Assembly: GCA_950295325.1 (NCBI GenBank)
Contig: OX485807.1
Coordinates: forward strand, 18,883,666 to 18,943,665
DNA: 60,000 nucleotides
Source of the DNA: Polytrichum commune
Lineage: Eukaryota > Streptophyta > Polytrichopsida > Polytrichales > Polytrichaceae
Reading direction: 5' to 3'
In this document: positions 1-11,190 of the stretch, in pieces
Numbering within the stretch: position 1 is the first letter of the stretch
How the letters are laid out: the number at the start of each line of letters is the position of its first letter
Program-made: the position numbers and the translations under genes
Notes under the pieces: model-generated
Seen by the model: only the letters and a program-made list of their open reading frames with translations
What the model was told of the DNA's origin: nothing
Database searches by the model: none

Positions 1-192
1 TTATTGAAGTAAGAAATTTATGATCGTCATTACATAAGCACTGCCATTTGGAACTCATTGTTTCCCAGTGCCATTCCTCGATAATACTCCCCTTCACAAT
101 TTGTAAGTAATTATATGACACTCAAAACATCATGAATTAGATATTAGGTCCATTTTATTTAGAATTGGTGCCACTAATTACAATATTTAGTG
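1..192. repeat. 3' fragment of a Stowaway-like MITE, then unassigned DNA
   Basis: The segment ending at 192 (CACTAATTACAATATTTAGTG followed by TA, from about 171) matches the right end of the TA-flanked MITE family at 40449-40667 and 47037-47253. The left end is not recognisable or lies outside the window. From 195 to 926 there is no gene; that stretch contains a poly-G run near 582-592 and the G15/C13 tract. Confidence 0.4.
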
Positions 193-724
193 TAGTCACC
201 AAGCAGTTAGGTGCAATTGTAGGTTTTGCCATTAGGGCACGTATAGTTGAAGGACCACCTACCTTAAGCCCCCTTTATACACAACTTGGGGCAAGCCCAA
301 GCACCGCCCCAATTCATGTGCATTAAGCCCTCAATCCGGCCTAGCTTTATCAACTTTTCTCAACCCAAAACTGAAAAGTATGTGGGTTACATAGAATAGT
401 TGTGGCCTACACTTGTAGAACAATTTAGTGTACAGACCACTCAATTTCAATGTTTGATCAATATACGTAACATCTATTGGGCCCTGCTTGCTTCATTTGC
501 TACATATGGGTTATCCACATGTTTGTTCAAGTTCATATGCATGTGGCACTTCCGGCAAAGTTTCAAGAGATCTATAAGAGGGGGGGGGGGGTGAAAATGA
601 TAGATGTTATTTAGAGCCCAAGAGTATTATTTATAGAAAAATGAACCTTTAAGTCAGAGGGATTTAATATACCCTCAAATTGTTCTAACAAGTTCAAATT
701 GGAATAAATTAGCCACAAACCTAT

Positions 725-759
725 GGGGGGGGGGGGGGGAACTTTACCCCCCCCCCCCC
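725..759. repeat. G15 - 7 nt - C13 homopolymer pair
   Basis: Fifteen G at 725-739, then AACTTTA-like spacer, then thirteen C at 747-759. The two runs are complementary, so the tract can fold as a simple hairpin; each strand also carries a G-run. No gene is nearby. Confidence 0.8.
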
Positions 760-926
760 TTCTCCCTATAGATGTTGTGGACTAAAATCACGGTGCTCCA
801 TGCATGTGGTTCACATAGTTAAATGAACCCCATGACCAATAAAGAGGGACACATATGAATGCGACCCTAGTTTGGCAAGAGTTGATTCCGAATCTTAAAG
901 TATGAAAGCATGCCAAATCTTGGAGC

Positions 927-1131
927 GCATAACATTATTTAGATTCATAACAATGTTTTGTGGAACTGACAAAATTTTACGGAATATTCCCACGTTCCAA
1001 TTGAATGTGGGGAATATTTCGCATAACATTGTTTTGTGGAACTGACAAAATTTTACGGAATATTCCCACGTTCCAATTGAATGTGGGGAATATTTCGCAT
1101 AACATTGTTAAGGATATGAATAATGTTATGC
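927..1131. mobile_element. MITE family 1, copy 1, with internal 76-bp duplication
   Basis: The ends are inverted: GCATAACATTATTTAGAT on the left and a matching ATGAATAATGTTATGC on the right. The same termini recur at 4544, 45235 and 56114. In this copy a block of 76 bp is present twice in tandem (offset 961 versus 1037), with no difference seen by eye over the full unit. No clear target duplication was found, so the superfamily is not assigned. Confidence 0.75.
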
Positions 1132-1322
1132 CATATCGATGTTATTGTGAGAAATTAAACCTTTGACCTAGGAGTAATAATAGACTAAGGGGTGGCGTCA
1201 TGCTATCTCCATCATTTTTACAATTACAAAGCCTAATTTGATATTCATTTGAACCAATGATGAAATTCTTGGAATTTTCAAATATTGACCCTTAATAAAC
1301 ACATATTTTATCATTCCAGTGG

Positions 1323-1331
1323 TACACTAGC
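1323..1331. repeat. 9-bp target site duplication, left copy
   Basis: TACACTAGC directly precedes the left end of the Mutator-like element and is repeated exactly at 4304-4312 directly after the right end. A 9-bp duplication is the hallmark of Mutator-superfamily insertion. Confidence 0.85.
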
Positions 1332-3461
1332 CGGCAGACGCTAAAGAGACCCCAACGAGCTTTGTCCGGCATGATAGACGCTGGTGGGGCCCACCACCGC
1401 CTCTGCCCCCTGAAATTTTTCGCGTCCCTACCCACGCATTTCGGGCAATGCTACCCGACATCTCTTCCCAAATGCTTCTCTTCCTTGATGTCTGCCACTT
1501 CAATAAAATAGCAATTGCCTTTTAGCAAAAAAAATTCAAAACCATGGTGTTGTCCTTCACTACAATTGTCCTTCAATAGGATTGAAGGCCGCTTCTCCAT
1601 ATAACCCATATTGAATGCACTTCATCTTCAAGGTCCAAAATCCAATATATATGTTCACTTCCAATGAGTAAATAAGCAATTGATTGGGATTTCCTTTTCA
1701 AGGTAAAACCGACAATAAAGCATGTAATTAACTTGGAAGTCAAAAATATTACAAAAGCCTCATTAACATTGATGCAATATCTATTGAGACTTACCATTGA
1801 AAGGGACATTGTCATTATAAAATGGAACTAAAATTAACGTTTCTATTTTTAGTATGTTTATTTTATAATAATCTAGTTAATGCCTTTTATTTCCGCAAAT
1901 ATTTATACATATTGTCCTTCGGGACCGATTGTCCTTCATCACTTTTGTCCTTCACTGTGATTGTCTTTCATCACTCTTGTCTTTCACTACGATTGTCCTT
2001 CATCATTCTTGTCCTTCACTGCAATTGTTCTTCAGGATTCAATTTTGTCCTTCATGTGTGTTGTCCTTCACAGTAGGATTCAAGGTTGTTTCTCCATATA
2101 ACCCATATTAATTGCACTTCATTTTCAAGGTCCAAAATTGAATATATATATATATATATATTTACTTCCATTGAATAAATAAGCAATTGATTGGGACTTC
2201 CTTTTGCGAAGTCAAATCGTCAATAAAACATGTAATTAAATTGGAAGTCAAAAACATTTCAAAAGTCTCATTAGCACCAATGTTGTGTTTATTGTGACTT
2301 ATTATTGAAAAAAAATTTGTCATTCTAAAATTGAATTAAAATTAGTGTTTATTTTTTAGTGTATTTAATTTAGTTAATATTTTTTACTTTCATACAAGTA
2401 TTCATACCGTACTATCAATGTGTATGAATGATTTTATGTATCTTAATTAATTATACAATACATATTTGAGTTGGTTTTAATGATAAGATTTTTTTTCATT
2501 ACTTTTTTTTTCAATTGTTTTAAGCAAATTTGTCCTTCCGTTAGTTTCATAGGAGTTTGTCCTTCAATTAGTTTCATTAAAGGTTTGTTCATTAGTTAAT
2601 TTTATTAGAAGTTTATCCTTTAATTAGTTTTCATTAAATGTTTGTGTTTCAGTTAGTTTTATTGAAAGGTTGTCCTTCAATTAGTTTCATTAAAGGTTTG
2701 TCCTTCAATTAGTTTTAAAAGAAATTTGCCTTTCAATTAGTTTTATTGAAGATTTGTTCTTTCTTTAGGTTCATTATAAGTTTGTTCTTCAATTAGTTTC
2801 ACTAATGATTTGTTCTTCATTTAGTTTCATTAGAAGTTTCTCCTTTAATTAGTTAAATTTATGGCTTGTCCTTCACTTAGTTTCATTGGAGTTTTGTCCT
2901 TCATTTAGTTTTATTAACGTTTTGTCCTTCATTTAGTTTCATTAAAGTTTTGTCCTTCAGTTAATTTCATTAAGCTTCGTCCTTCAGTTAATTTCATTAA
3001 GCTTCGTCCTTCAGTTAATTTCATTAAGCTTCGTCCTTCACTTAAATTTATTATAAGTTAGTTTCTTAAATTAGTTTCATTAAGCTTTGTCCTTCAGTTA
3101 GTTTCATTAAAAATTTATTTTTTGAATTAGTTTCATTATGCTTTTTTTTCACTTAGTTTATTATAAGTTTGTTTTTTGAATTAGTCTCATTAAGCTTTGT
3201 CGTTTAGTTAGTTTCATTATAAGTTTGTCCTTCAATTAATTTCATTTATGGTTTATTCTTCAATTACTTTCATTATAAGTTTATTTCTTAAATTTTTTTC
3301 TTTAAAGTTTTGTCCTTTAATTTATTTATTTTTTAAAATTCTTCATTTAGTTTCATTAACAATATGTCATTTATTTAATTTCAGCTTAAGTAGAATTAAC
3401 TTGACGGTTTAACTTCGCAAAAGGAAGTCCCAATCAATTTCTTATTTATTCAATGGAAGTC

Positions 3462-3494
<33 letters not shown>

Positions 3495-4303
3495 TCAATT
3501 TTGGACCTTGAAAATGAAATACAATTAATATGGGTTATATGGAGAAGCAGCCTTGAATCCTACTATGAAGGACAACACACATGAAGGACAAAATTGAATC
3601 CTGAAGGACAATTGCAGTGAAGGACAAGAGTGATGAAGGACAATCGCAGTGAAAGACAAAAGTGATGAAAGACAATCACAGTGAAGGACAAAAGTGATGA
3701 AGGACAATCGGTCCCGAAGGACAATGTGTATAAATACTTGCGGAAATAAAAGGCATTAACTAGATTATTATAAAATAAACATACTAAAAATAGAAACGTT
3801 AATTTTAGTTCCATTTTATAATGACAATGTCCCTTTCAATGGTAAGTCTCAATAGATATTGCCTCAATGTTAATGAGGCTTTTGTAATATTTTTGACTTC
3901 CAAGTTAATTACATGCTTTATTGTCGGTTTTACCTTGAAAAGGAAATCCCAATCAATTGCTTATTTACTCATTGGAAGTGAACATATATATTGGATTTTG
4001 GACCTTGAAGATGAAGTGCATTCAATATGGGTTATATGGAGAAGCGGCCTTCAATCCTATTGAAGGACAATTGTAGTGAAGGACAACACCATGGTTTTGA
4101 ATTTTTTTTGTTAAAAGGCAATTGCTATTTTATTGAAGTGGCAGACATCAAGGAAGAGAAGCATTTGGGAAGAGATGTCGGGTAGCATTGCCCGAAATGC
4201 GTGGGTAGGGACGCGAAAAATTTCAGGGGGCAGAGGCGGTGGTGGGCCCCACCAGCGTCTGTCATGCCGGACAGAGCTCGTTGGGGTCTCTTTAGCGTCT
4301 GCC
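1332..4303. mobile_element. Non-autonomous Mutator-like element (MULE) with long inverted arms
   Basis: The element is bounded by an exact 9-bp direct repeat TACACTAGC. Its two arms, about 1332-2222 and 3405-4303, are inverted copies of each other, nearly identical by eye, and begin with GGCAGACGCTAAAGAGACCC. Small open frames in one arm recur mirror-image in the other, which is what a long inverted repeat gives; they are not genes. No MURA-type transposase is present, so movement would depend on another element. Each arm carries GTCCTTCA-rich short repeats (about 1915-2075 and its mirror at 3560-3725). A block at about 1605-1910 reappears in diverged form at 2105-2405. The centre is a 28-bp minisatellite. 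The high arm similarity suggests a young insertion or gene conversion between arms. Confidence 0.85.
2525..3385. repeat. Minisatellite of ~28-bp units inside the MULE
   Basis: About 31 degenerate head-to-tail units of about 28 bp, of the form TTTGTCCTTCAATTAGTTTC followed by ATTAAAG. Three adjacent units near 2970-3040 are nearly identical at 27 bp. The unit keeps the GTCCTTCA word that is also repeated in the element's arms. Confidence 0.85.
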
Positions 4304-4312
4304 TACACTAGC
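4304..4312. repeat. 9-bp target site duplication, right copy
   Basis: TACACTAGC, identical to 1323-1331, immediately follows the terminal GCGTCTGCC of the Mutator-like element. Confidence 0.85.
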
Positions 4313-4543
4313 ATCACTCCTCCAAGAGTGACATGGGCATGATGTACGCCATGTGGTGTTGTAGCAAACTTGTTTACTTTGAATAGTGGAAGCTTTTTAT
4401 ATTGAAAAGAGAGGTCTGGCCACTACACCGATAACTATTTCTACTCTTGTGGTCTTCATAACGACGTGGATAATAAAATAGAGTGGACCACATCAAAATT
4501 TAAGTGTGTTAGGATTAGAGTACAAGTGAGTATCATATAAGAG

Positions 4544-4690
4544 GCATAACATTATTAAGATCCATAACAATGTTTTGTGGGATTGACATTATTCCACAAA
4601 ATATTTTCGGGTATTCTCCACATTCAGACAATATTCCGTGGAATATTGTTAGTCCCACAGAACGTTGTTATGAATCTGAATAATGTTATG
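4544..4690. mobile_element. MITE family 1, copy 2
   Basis: An imperfect palindrome of 147 bp. The left end GCATAACATTATTAAGATCC is mirrored at the right by GAATCTGAATAATGTTATG. An inner CATAACAATGTTTTGTGG is also mirrored. It has no coding capacity. 4691-5348 holds nothing recognisable. Confidence 0.8.
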
Positions 4691-5348
4691 GGAAACTAAC
4701 AATATAAAGAATGACCAAAGAATTTAAAAGAATAGTTTGTTGGTATTAAAGAAAAACAAGGCTAGTGGCTGAGTGAGCTCAACTTTCTCCTTGTTCATTG
4801 GTGAAAATGCAGTGAACTATTGTAAGGTGCTTCAAGATTGGCTATTTGTAGCTAAATAAACAATTACAAAAAATATGTGTTTGGCACGTAAGGTATAACA
4901 TCAATAGTTTTCTAGCATAGTTGAGTATTCATTTAGTCGTATATAAGTAAATATGGACTTTTAGGTTGCTTCAATTCTATGGGCGGATTTGCCGATACAC
5001 TTCCAATATACCTAGACTTTATGGAGATATGTGAATCCTAAGTGAGAACTTGAATGTTATGATAATATAATACGATGCTAAAATTCAATATCTAGATTCA
5101 GTGTTAGTTTGATGTAATAATTAGATGATAAGAAATGGAAATGTTACCAAAGCAACAACTATCAAATTATCATAAGCAATTGACCATGTTTTATTGGAGG
5201 ATCCTCCCATACAATTGCATCAGAGGATCTTCCAATAGAATCCAACATGTTATGATTATGGACTTGAACTTTGTCCAATTTTTCATAAATATCATCTCAT
5301 TCAATTTCTATTGATAGCCACTAAGAAGTAAATTTTATTTAGTGGTAT

Positions 5349-5871
5349 GTCCCTGGCCCGGGTACGCAACTCCCATATTATACGCAGGGGGCATCGTACT
5401 TAAAACGGCTTAGAGGACGGCTTTTGTAAAAATTATATCAAATTATATCAAATTTAAATGATCAAAAAGTTGGGTAAAGACCAAATTAAATAAAATGAGA
5501 TGAAAAAAAAGTTGGGTTGCATATTTATTAAGCCTCCCATTAAAATTATAAGCCACGAATAGTTGCCTCCCATTAAAATTATAATTCATTCACAATGTTA
5601 AAATTTTATTAAAAAGTCCAAAAAGTTGGATAGTTTGACCTATGGTACATGTATTAAAAAAAATCATATAATTAGGTTTTTAATGCAATTATATGCTTCA
5701 AAATATATTCATTTCCTATATATAATTACATTCTTGGATTCCTTGTTAGAAGGGCTACAAGGGTTTCCTACATTAAAACAAATTGTATCACTCAATATTG
5801 GACTAAAACGCATTATAAGTGATTATAATCAGGACCATATAATACAGGAATTGCGTACCCGGGGTCCCTGG
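5349..5871. mobile_element. hAT-like non-autonomous element with 8-bp target duplication
   Basis: The element body is 5357-5863 (507 bp). Its terminal inverted repeats read CCCGGGTACGCAACTCC on the left and GGAATTGCGTACCCGGG on the right, with one mismatch. GTCCCTGG flanks it exactly at 5349-5356 and 5864-5871. An 8-bp duplication fits the hAT superfamily, but the terminal bases are not the usual hAT CAGGG/TAGGG, so the class is inferred from duplication length only. The interior is AT-rich with no convincing gene. Confidence 0.75.
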
Positions 5872-6570
5872 TGTTCCTTACATGGGAGGTGAGAGTTTCG
5901 ATCTAGTGTTGGTTGGTTATCAAGTTTCTATGTTAATGACAACTAAAAATTGTGAATGTTTAAAGAATGACAAAAGGTTATGGTTGTGGGTCGCTTCAAG
6001 CAAATTGTTATTTTGTAACAGATGATATGAATCTATTAGCATAATGCCCCCTCCCCACTGAGCTTTAGCTAAGCCTAAAAGTTGGTTCTAAAAACACAGT
6101 CTTCACACCATCGACATTATCTAGTGCCGAGCCTAGTTGGCAAATGATGTGGCATGGTTTAAAAGTGAAGGTTCTAAGCCTCAAGCACCGACCCTCCCAT
6201 CGGTACCTAGACTTGAGGTAAGAATGTAGGACCCTCAAAAGTGTCGCCTCCCACCCTTGTGATTGGTTGTTTTTAGTCTTAGCTATGAGGGCATGAGGAG
6301 CTTCATTAACAAAAACCGATGGTAAGATAGATGAGTAGTAAGGCATTTAGGGATGGGACAAAAACTACCCAACAGTCATTGCTTGGTAGATAAAACCATG
6401 AACATGTGTGAAAGCTACTTAACTAAAACCTACTAAAAAATCCCCGGAGCAAGTTCTTGTCAGTGCATTGGGATAGCCGGATGCCTCTGCTATAACCGAG
6501 GGAGCTTTACCCGGTTTTTAGGAGAGACTTGGGTTATTTGGTAAAGTCAGGTGCGGAGGGGGCATAAGAG
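5872..6570. other. Stretch without recognised gene
   Basis: No coding region was supported on either strand. It contains mixed unique-looking DNA up to the TAA target duplication of the Harbinger element at 6571. Confidence 0.5.
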
Positions 6571-6801
6571 TAAGGGCCGCTTTACACCTAGAGGCCGGGC
6601 CAATTTCCCTTGAGGCCGATTGCACAAAATTTGAGCCTTTTTTGGGTTGGAGGCCGGCCTCTACTACACATTATAATAAGATTATAACGGGGGCCAATTT
6701 TCCCATATGTAAAGGCACTCGGGCCAAGAAGCCAAGCCGATTCAATAAATTTAGGAAAATTTCAGCCCTTCTTTCTTTCTTTTCAATGTCATTTGTACAA
6801 G

Positions 6802-8194
6802 ATGGATGAACGTAGACAGAAGATTTTAGTTGCTCTTGTGTTCTTCATGGCCGTGCGACATGTTATGGCGGTTGTTGCAATTTTGCAAAAAATTGCTTTG
6901 CATGAACATTATGCTGCCATGACAATCGTTTTTACTACGATGGTTGTGGAGAGTAGTACGTCTAGGAGGACATGGAATATTTGGATGTATGACCGGAGTA
7001 TTATTTTTGCGGATAGATTGTTATTTGGATGTTACTCGGTTAAGTTATTCAAACAACATACAAGGTTACTTCCCGAAACTTTTGATTATTTGTGCGGTGT
7101 CTTATCTCCATCATTAAGTCGTAAGGATACAAATTTCAGAGCATCCATTCCTCTTAGAAACCGGATTGCTCTTTCTTTGAATAGACTTAGTAGTGGTAAT
7201 TTATTACGCGGTTGTGCTAAAACTTATGGAATTCATGAAAGTATTGCATCTATCATTGTAAGGGAGTTTTGTGCAGCAATTGAAAAACATTTAAAATCAC
7301 TAGTAATTGAGAAACAATCTAAAGCTACATTGAATAGAATTGCAGCCGAGTTTGAGGAGCTTAGGAGATTATCTTATGTAATTGGAGCGATTGATGGTAG
7401 TCATATACCTATCATTGCTCCTCCTATAGATCCTACTTCATATTATTGTAGAAAATGTTTATATTCAGCTCTACTTTAAGGTATAGTGGATAGCAAATAT
7501 AGGTTTTGGAATTATGATTTTGGATGGGCTGGGCGCTGCCATGATTGGACTTTGTTCCAGAATTCAGATATTGAAAAAAAAAATGGTGAAATGTGAGCTA
7601 TTACCTTACAAATTTATGGGTGATGCTGCTTATCCAATGAGACCATGGTTCTACTCCCCTTTTAAAGGTGAAAAAAATGGATTACCTAGAGCAAAGGCGC
7701 ATTGGAATTTCATCCAATCATCAACAAAAATGGCAGTAGAAAGAACTTTTGGCTTATTGAAAGGGAGGTGGAGGATACTATTGAAAAGAATTGACATGCC
7801 TCTCCGACATGTACCTAATTTGGTTACTACTTGCATTTGTCTTCACAACTTGTGCATAGTACACTGAGACAAATTTGATGATGAATGGGCAAAAGAAGGA
7901 AAAAAAATCATGCATAGGGAGAGTATAAATCAACTTGGACAGCTAGAAAATGCAGATATATTTATGGCAGCTACACAAGTTGCAAAAGAGATGAGGAGGT
8001 ACCTGAAAATGGACGAGGTTGAAGCATGAACTATGCAAATTGAAGACCTTGAAGAAACTGTGGTAAATGCATTTGAAGATGTAGAAGAAGATGAAGATGA
8101 AGATGAGAGTGCGGAGGTTGTTGAAACAAAAAAGACAAAGAAACAAGGATTAAAAACTTGCTGGTGCAAGCAACACAAGCACATGAATTACTAG
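6802..8194 (+). pseudogene. PIF/Harbinger (HARBI1-like) DDE transposase, broken
   Basis: Homology to the nuclease-type transposase of PIF/Harbinger elements, which cuts and reinserts the transposon, is visible along the reading. Segments in order: an N-terminal region with LLPETFDYLCGVLSPSL, an RIALSLNRLSSGNLLR helix region, the first DDE block VIGAIDGSHIPI (~7378-7413), the second-acidic region with DFGWAGRCHDWTLFQNSDI (~7516-7575), and the third block GDAAYPMRPW followed by AVERTFGLLKGRWRIL. Damage: an in-frame TAA at 7477-7479 (where the family usually has a Gln codon), a one-base frame change in the A-run near 7576-7590, TGA at 7865-7867 and TGA at about 8027-8029. An acidic C-terminal tail runs to 8194. 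The start is the first ATG; the usual N-terminus could include a little more. Confidence 0.9.
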
Positions 8195-8285
8195 CTCAAT
8201 TTTTTTGGAAAGCCCATTTGAGGATGGAGGGAAAAATTCTCTTCCCTCGTAACCATGATGCATCTGATTCGGAAGAGGATTAATT

Positions 8286-9525
8286 CTAAAGTTTGTCTAT
8301 AAGCCTATCCATCTGTCGGTCTATCCTTTCTAATAAAGCATTGGTTTTCTCAAAATTCTTCATCATGACTGAACTGTTTTCAGCCATTTGTACAAAAATT
8401 CCATAGTATCGTTCTTGAAAATTCTTCTTGTCCACTTTAATTGTTGAATTTGGAGTCACTGTCATAGATGGAATTGGAGTATCATTTGAATGCAAATCAT
8501 TCTCATTGCCTATCGTGTTGTCTTCGAGACTAACATAATCGCTAGCGGATGTTGTCACATGCTTCATTACAATTCCAGTTTGATGCCACCACTGATCAAA
8601 AGAATCATAGAACTTACAAGCATGACGATCTGATTATGAAATTCCATTTGCCAGCTTGTTTTATTTGTACAACTTGTACAAGGTATTGAATTTTTTTTGC
8701 AACCCTCGGAAGTTCGGTTCAATCCAGGAATTACTACAAATAGACGAGCATGCAATTTCAACCATGTATCCACCCCTGCACATAACTTGAGAGCGTTATA
8801 AAGATGATAAATTACAAAAATGATTCTAGTTTAATTACTACATATGAGACAAAGTGAACACGGTGGAAATGAATGTAGAGTTGGTACTCCGATGGATACC
8901 TCTTTTCGCGTGTGGGAGGTGGAGGGATCAAACCTTAGCACCCACAACTTGCTCTCCCAAGGCTTGGGTCAAGCCTTGTGGGGGAAGGGGGGGCTCGAGG
9001 CGAAGGCCTTTAAAAAGGCCAAATCTGAAAACTGAATTTTTTTTTTCAAAAATTTTAGGGTTGTAAAAATCTTACATTGTTTTTTTGCGTTCTTCAAAAT
9101 TCAGGTTCCATCTGACCGCGCATTACAATCATTGTCTCCACATCGCGATCCCTCCAGTTCTTTGATCCGAGTTCTTCATCTTCTTCCACCTCCTTCACGT
9201 TCTTTTTCCGAGGCTTTTTTGAAGTTGCGATTCCTTTTTTCTTCGGTGCTAAGGGAGCTATAATCTGGATATCCTCATCCCCAATCTCTTCCGTAGCCTT
9301 TCTCTTCAAATTACTTGCACACATGTCTATAATCAACGGAGGCGGAGGAGGAATATGATTTCCATAAAGTGGTTGAAAAAATTCGGGAACCCTTACACTA
9401 CCTCCATGTTCTTGTAGAGGAGCTTGATAGGGTTGGAAAGCATGAGCTTCAGCACTTTGATACCTTTGCATCGCCTCATACACTTCACTAGAATTCCATC
9501 CACTCCTCTCTAAAGACCCCTCCAT
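8286..9525 (-). pseudogene. Harbinger ORF2: Myb/SANT-like DNA-binding protein, broken
   Basis: The second gene of PIF/Harbinger elements helps bring the transposase to DNA and to the nucleus. Reading down from the ATG at 9525, the first segment (to about 9094) has a basic patch (APKKKGIATSKKPRKKN) and the start of a trihelix-type domain, NWRDRDVETMIVMRGQMEPEF. After an AT-rich gap that is probably an intron, 8773-8567 resumes with the second half of the domain (FNTLYKLYK, SDRHACKFYDSFDQWWHQTG), but only after correcting a one-base shift in an A-run and two in-frame stops. The tail from 8567 to 8286 is open and ends in a helical segment, MMKNFEKTNALLERIDRQMD. The missing frame makes this a pseudogene unless it is edited or partly used. 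Confidence 0.8.
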
Positions 9526-9596
9526 GCTAACCCTAGAAACGGTAGCAACAATCTTGCAAGCGCAAAAAAAATCAGCAAGAAAAACTCTAAGGAAAA

Positions 9597-9646
9597 GAGA
9601 GAGAGAGAGAGAGAGAGAGAAGAGAAGAGAAGAGAAGAGAAGAGAG
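9597..9646. repeat. GA / AGAGA microsatellite
   Basis: A (GA)n run passes into repeated AGAGA pentamers. It lies directly upstream (on minus) of the start codon of the Harbinger second gene, in what would be its 5' leader. Confidence 0.9.
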
Positions 9647-10503
9647 GATGAAGTCACGATGAACCATAAGAGCTGTTTAGATTTTCACATAATCCAACGG
9701 AGTTGTTTTGCTGAAAATATATATATTTTATTGGAAAAAATATTTTTTATTAAAATCTAACATTGGCCCCTAGGCCATGAATTGGCCTTCCATTTTCGGT
9801 GCACCCATTTGAGTGAGCTCGGGCCGTGTCAGACCATCCATTTTTTTATTAAAAAATTCATACCACCAAATCGGCCCGGCCTCTAGGTGTAAAGGGGTTG
9901 GGGCCGATTTCAGCCTTTTCACCAATCACAAGCGAGGATTTCAAGCCTCTTACACAACAAATTGGCCCGGCCTCTAGGTGTAAAGCAGCCCTAATAGTTT
10001 AGGATTCTCCGCTGCTCCATTCTCAATTGCTGATATCCGTAAATTAGACAAATTGCTAGTGAAACTCGGTTATGGGTTGAAGAGAACTATGCAACCTGAA
10101 CTAGCGAGTCATCAATATGTTTGAAGCTCTGGACCAAGCTCATAACCTGGTTTCATCCGATTTCATGGATTCCTCCTTACGATATCAATGTGGAAGCTTT
10201 CCTGGTGACGCTTCTCATGAACAAGCTCACAAGTTCTACCATCCCAACGTACGTTCATGTAACGAAACACTTACAATGTTTGGTATATAATTCTGCATCG
10301 TATCAACTATGTAATTAACGAAACAGTCACGAATCGTACCCGTCGTTTTTGAAGAATCTAGAGAATATACCCACTTTAATCCACCGAAAGACGTCAAACA
10401 CAGTGGACTTGGAAACACTAGGATCTTGACCGATCGTGCCCAGAAATCAATCTCCCCGATGGACACTTGGCCGGCTGATGGAAACAACATGCACGGGTAC
10501 ACT

Positions 10504-11190
10504 TAAATCGTACACTGCACCTTCTTCACATGAATCCGCACATTCACATGAATCCGCACACTTGAAGGGGAAGGCCGGTCACTTCACCTCGGCTGCATGC
10601 ATGGAACCACCCATAAGTTATCTCGTTGCAGCATCGTCCTCATAAGTTAGTTAGTAATGCCTGGTGTCACGTTGATGCTTAGGGCTGGTTTATGCTTAGT
10701 TTTGCTTATTTTATGCTTAAATCGCACACTGCACCTTCTTCACATGAATCCACACATTTGAAGGGGAAGGCCCGCACTTCACCTCGGCTGCATGCATGGA
10801 GCCACCCATAAGTTATCTTGTTGCAGCATCGTCCTCATAAGTTAGTTAGTAATGCCTGGTGTCACGTTGATGCTTAGGGCTGGTTTATGCTTAGTTTTGC
10901 TTATTTTATGCTTAAATCGCACACTGCACCTTCTTCACATGAATCCACACATTTGAAGGGGAAGGCCCGTCACGTCACCTCGGCTGCATGCATGGAGCCA
11001 CCCATAAGTTATCTCGTTGCAGCATCGTCCTCATAAGTTAGTAATGGCTGGTGTCACGTTGATGCTTAGGGCCGGTTTATGCTTAGTTTATGCTTAGTTT
11101 ATGCTTAAATCGCACACTGCACCTTCTTCACATGAATCCACACACTTGAAGGGGGAGGCCGGTCACTTCACCTCGGCTGCATGCAGCATC
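10504..11190. repeat. Tandem repeat, ~195-bp unit, 3.4 copies
   Basis: Units begin with AAATCGYACACTGCACCTTC at 10504, 10719, 10914 and 11107; the last is partial. Each contains a near-invariant CACCTCGGCTGCATGCATGG and a TTTATGCTTAG stretch. The first unit is about 20 bp longer because ACATGAATCCGCACATTC is doubled. A detached piece of the same unit is at about 11669-11726. No open frame is conserved across units, so it is treated as non-coding. Confidence 0.9.

Larger units (their letters stand above)
6571..9994. mobile_element. PIF/Harbinger transposon with TAA duplications and two decayed genes
   Basis: The body is 6574-9991 (about 3.4 kb), flanked by TAA at 6571-6573 and 9992-9994, the 3-bp duplication typical of PIF/Harbinger. 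The left end starts GGGCCGCTTTACACCTAGAG and the right end is its inverse with one mismatch (GGGCTGC), continuing about 31 bp. A second, internal copy of the terminal motif lies at about 9872-9895. The element carries the family's usual two genes, converging: a DDE transposase on plus and a Myb/SANT-like protein on minus. Both have stops or frameshifts, so this copy is probably dead, though it could still respond to proteins supplied elsewhere. Confidence 0.9.

Noticed and set aside
1573-4063. Pairs of ~80-residue open frames on opposite strands (1573-2111 and 3525-4063)
   Set aside because: They are mirror images created by the inverted arms of the MULE, with repeat-derived composition and no domain.
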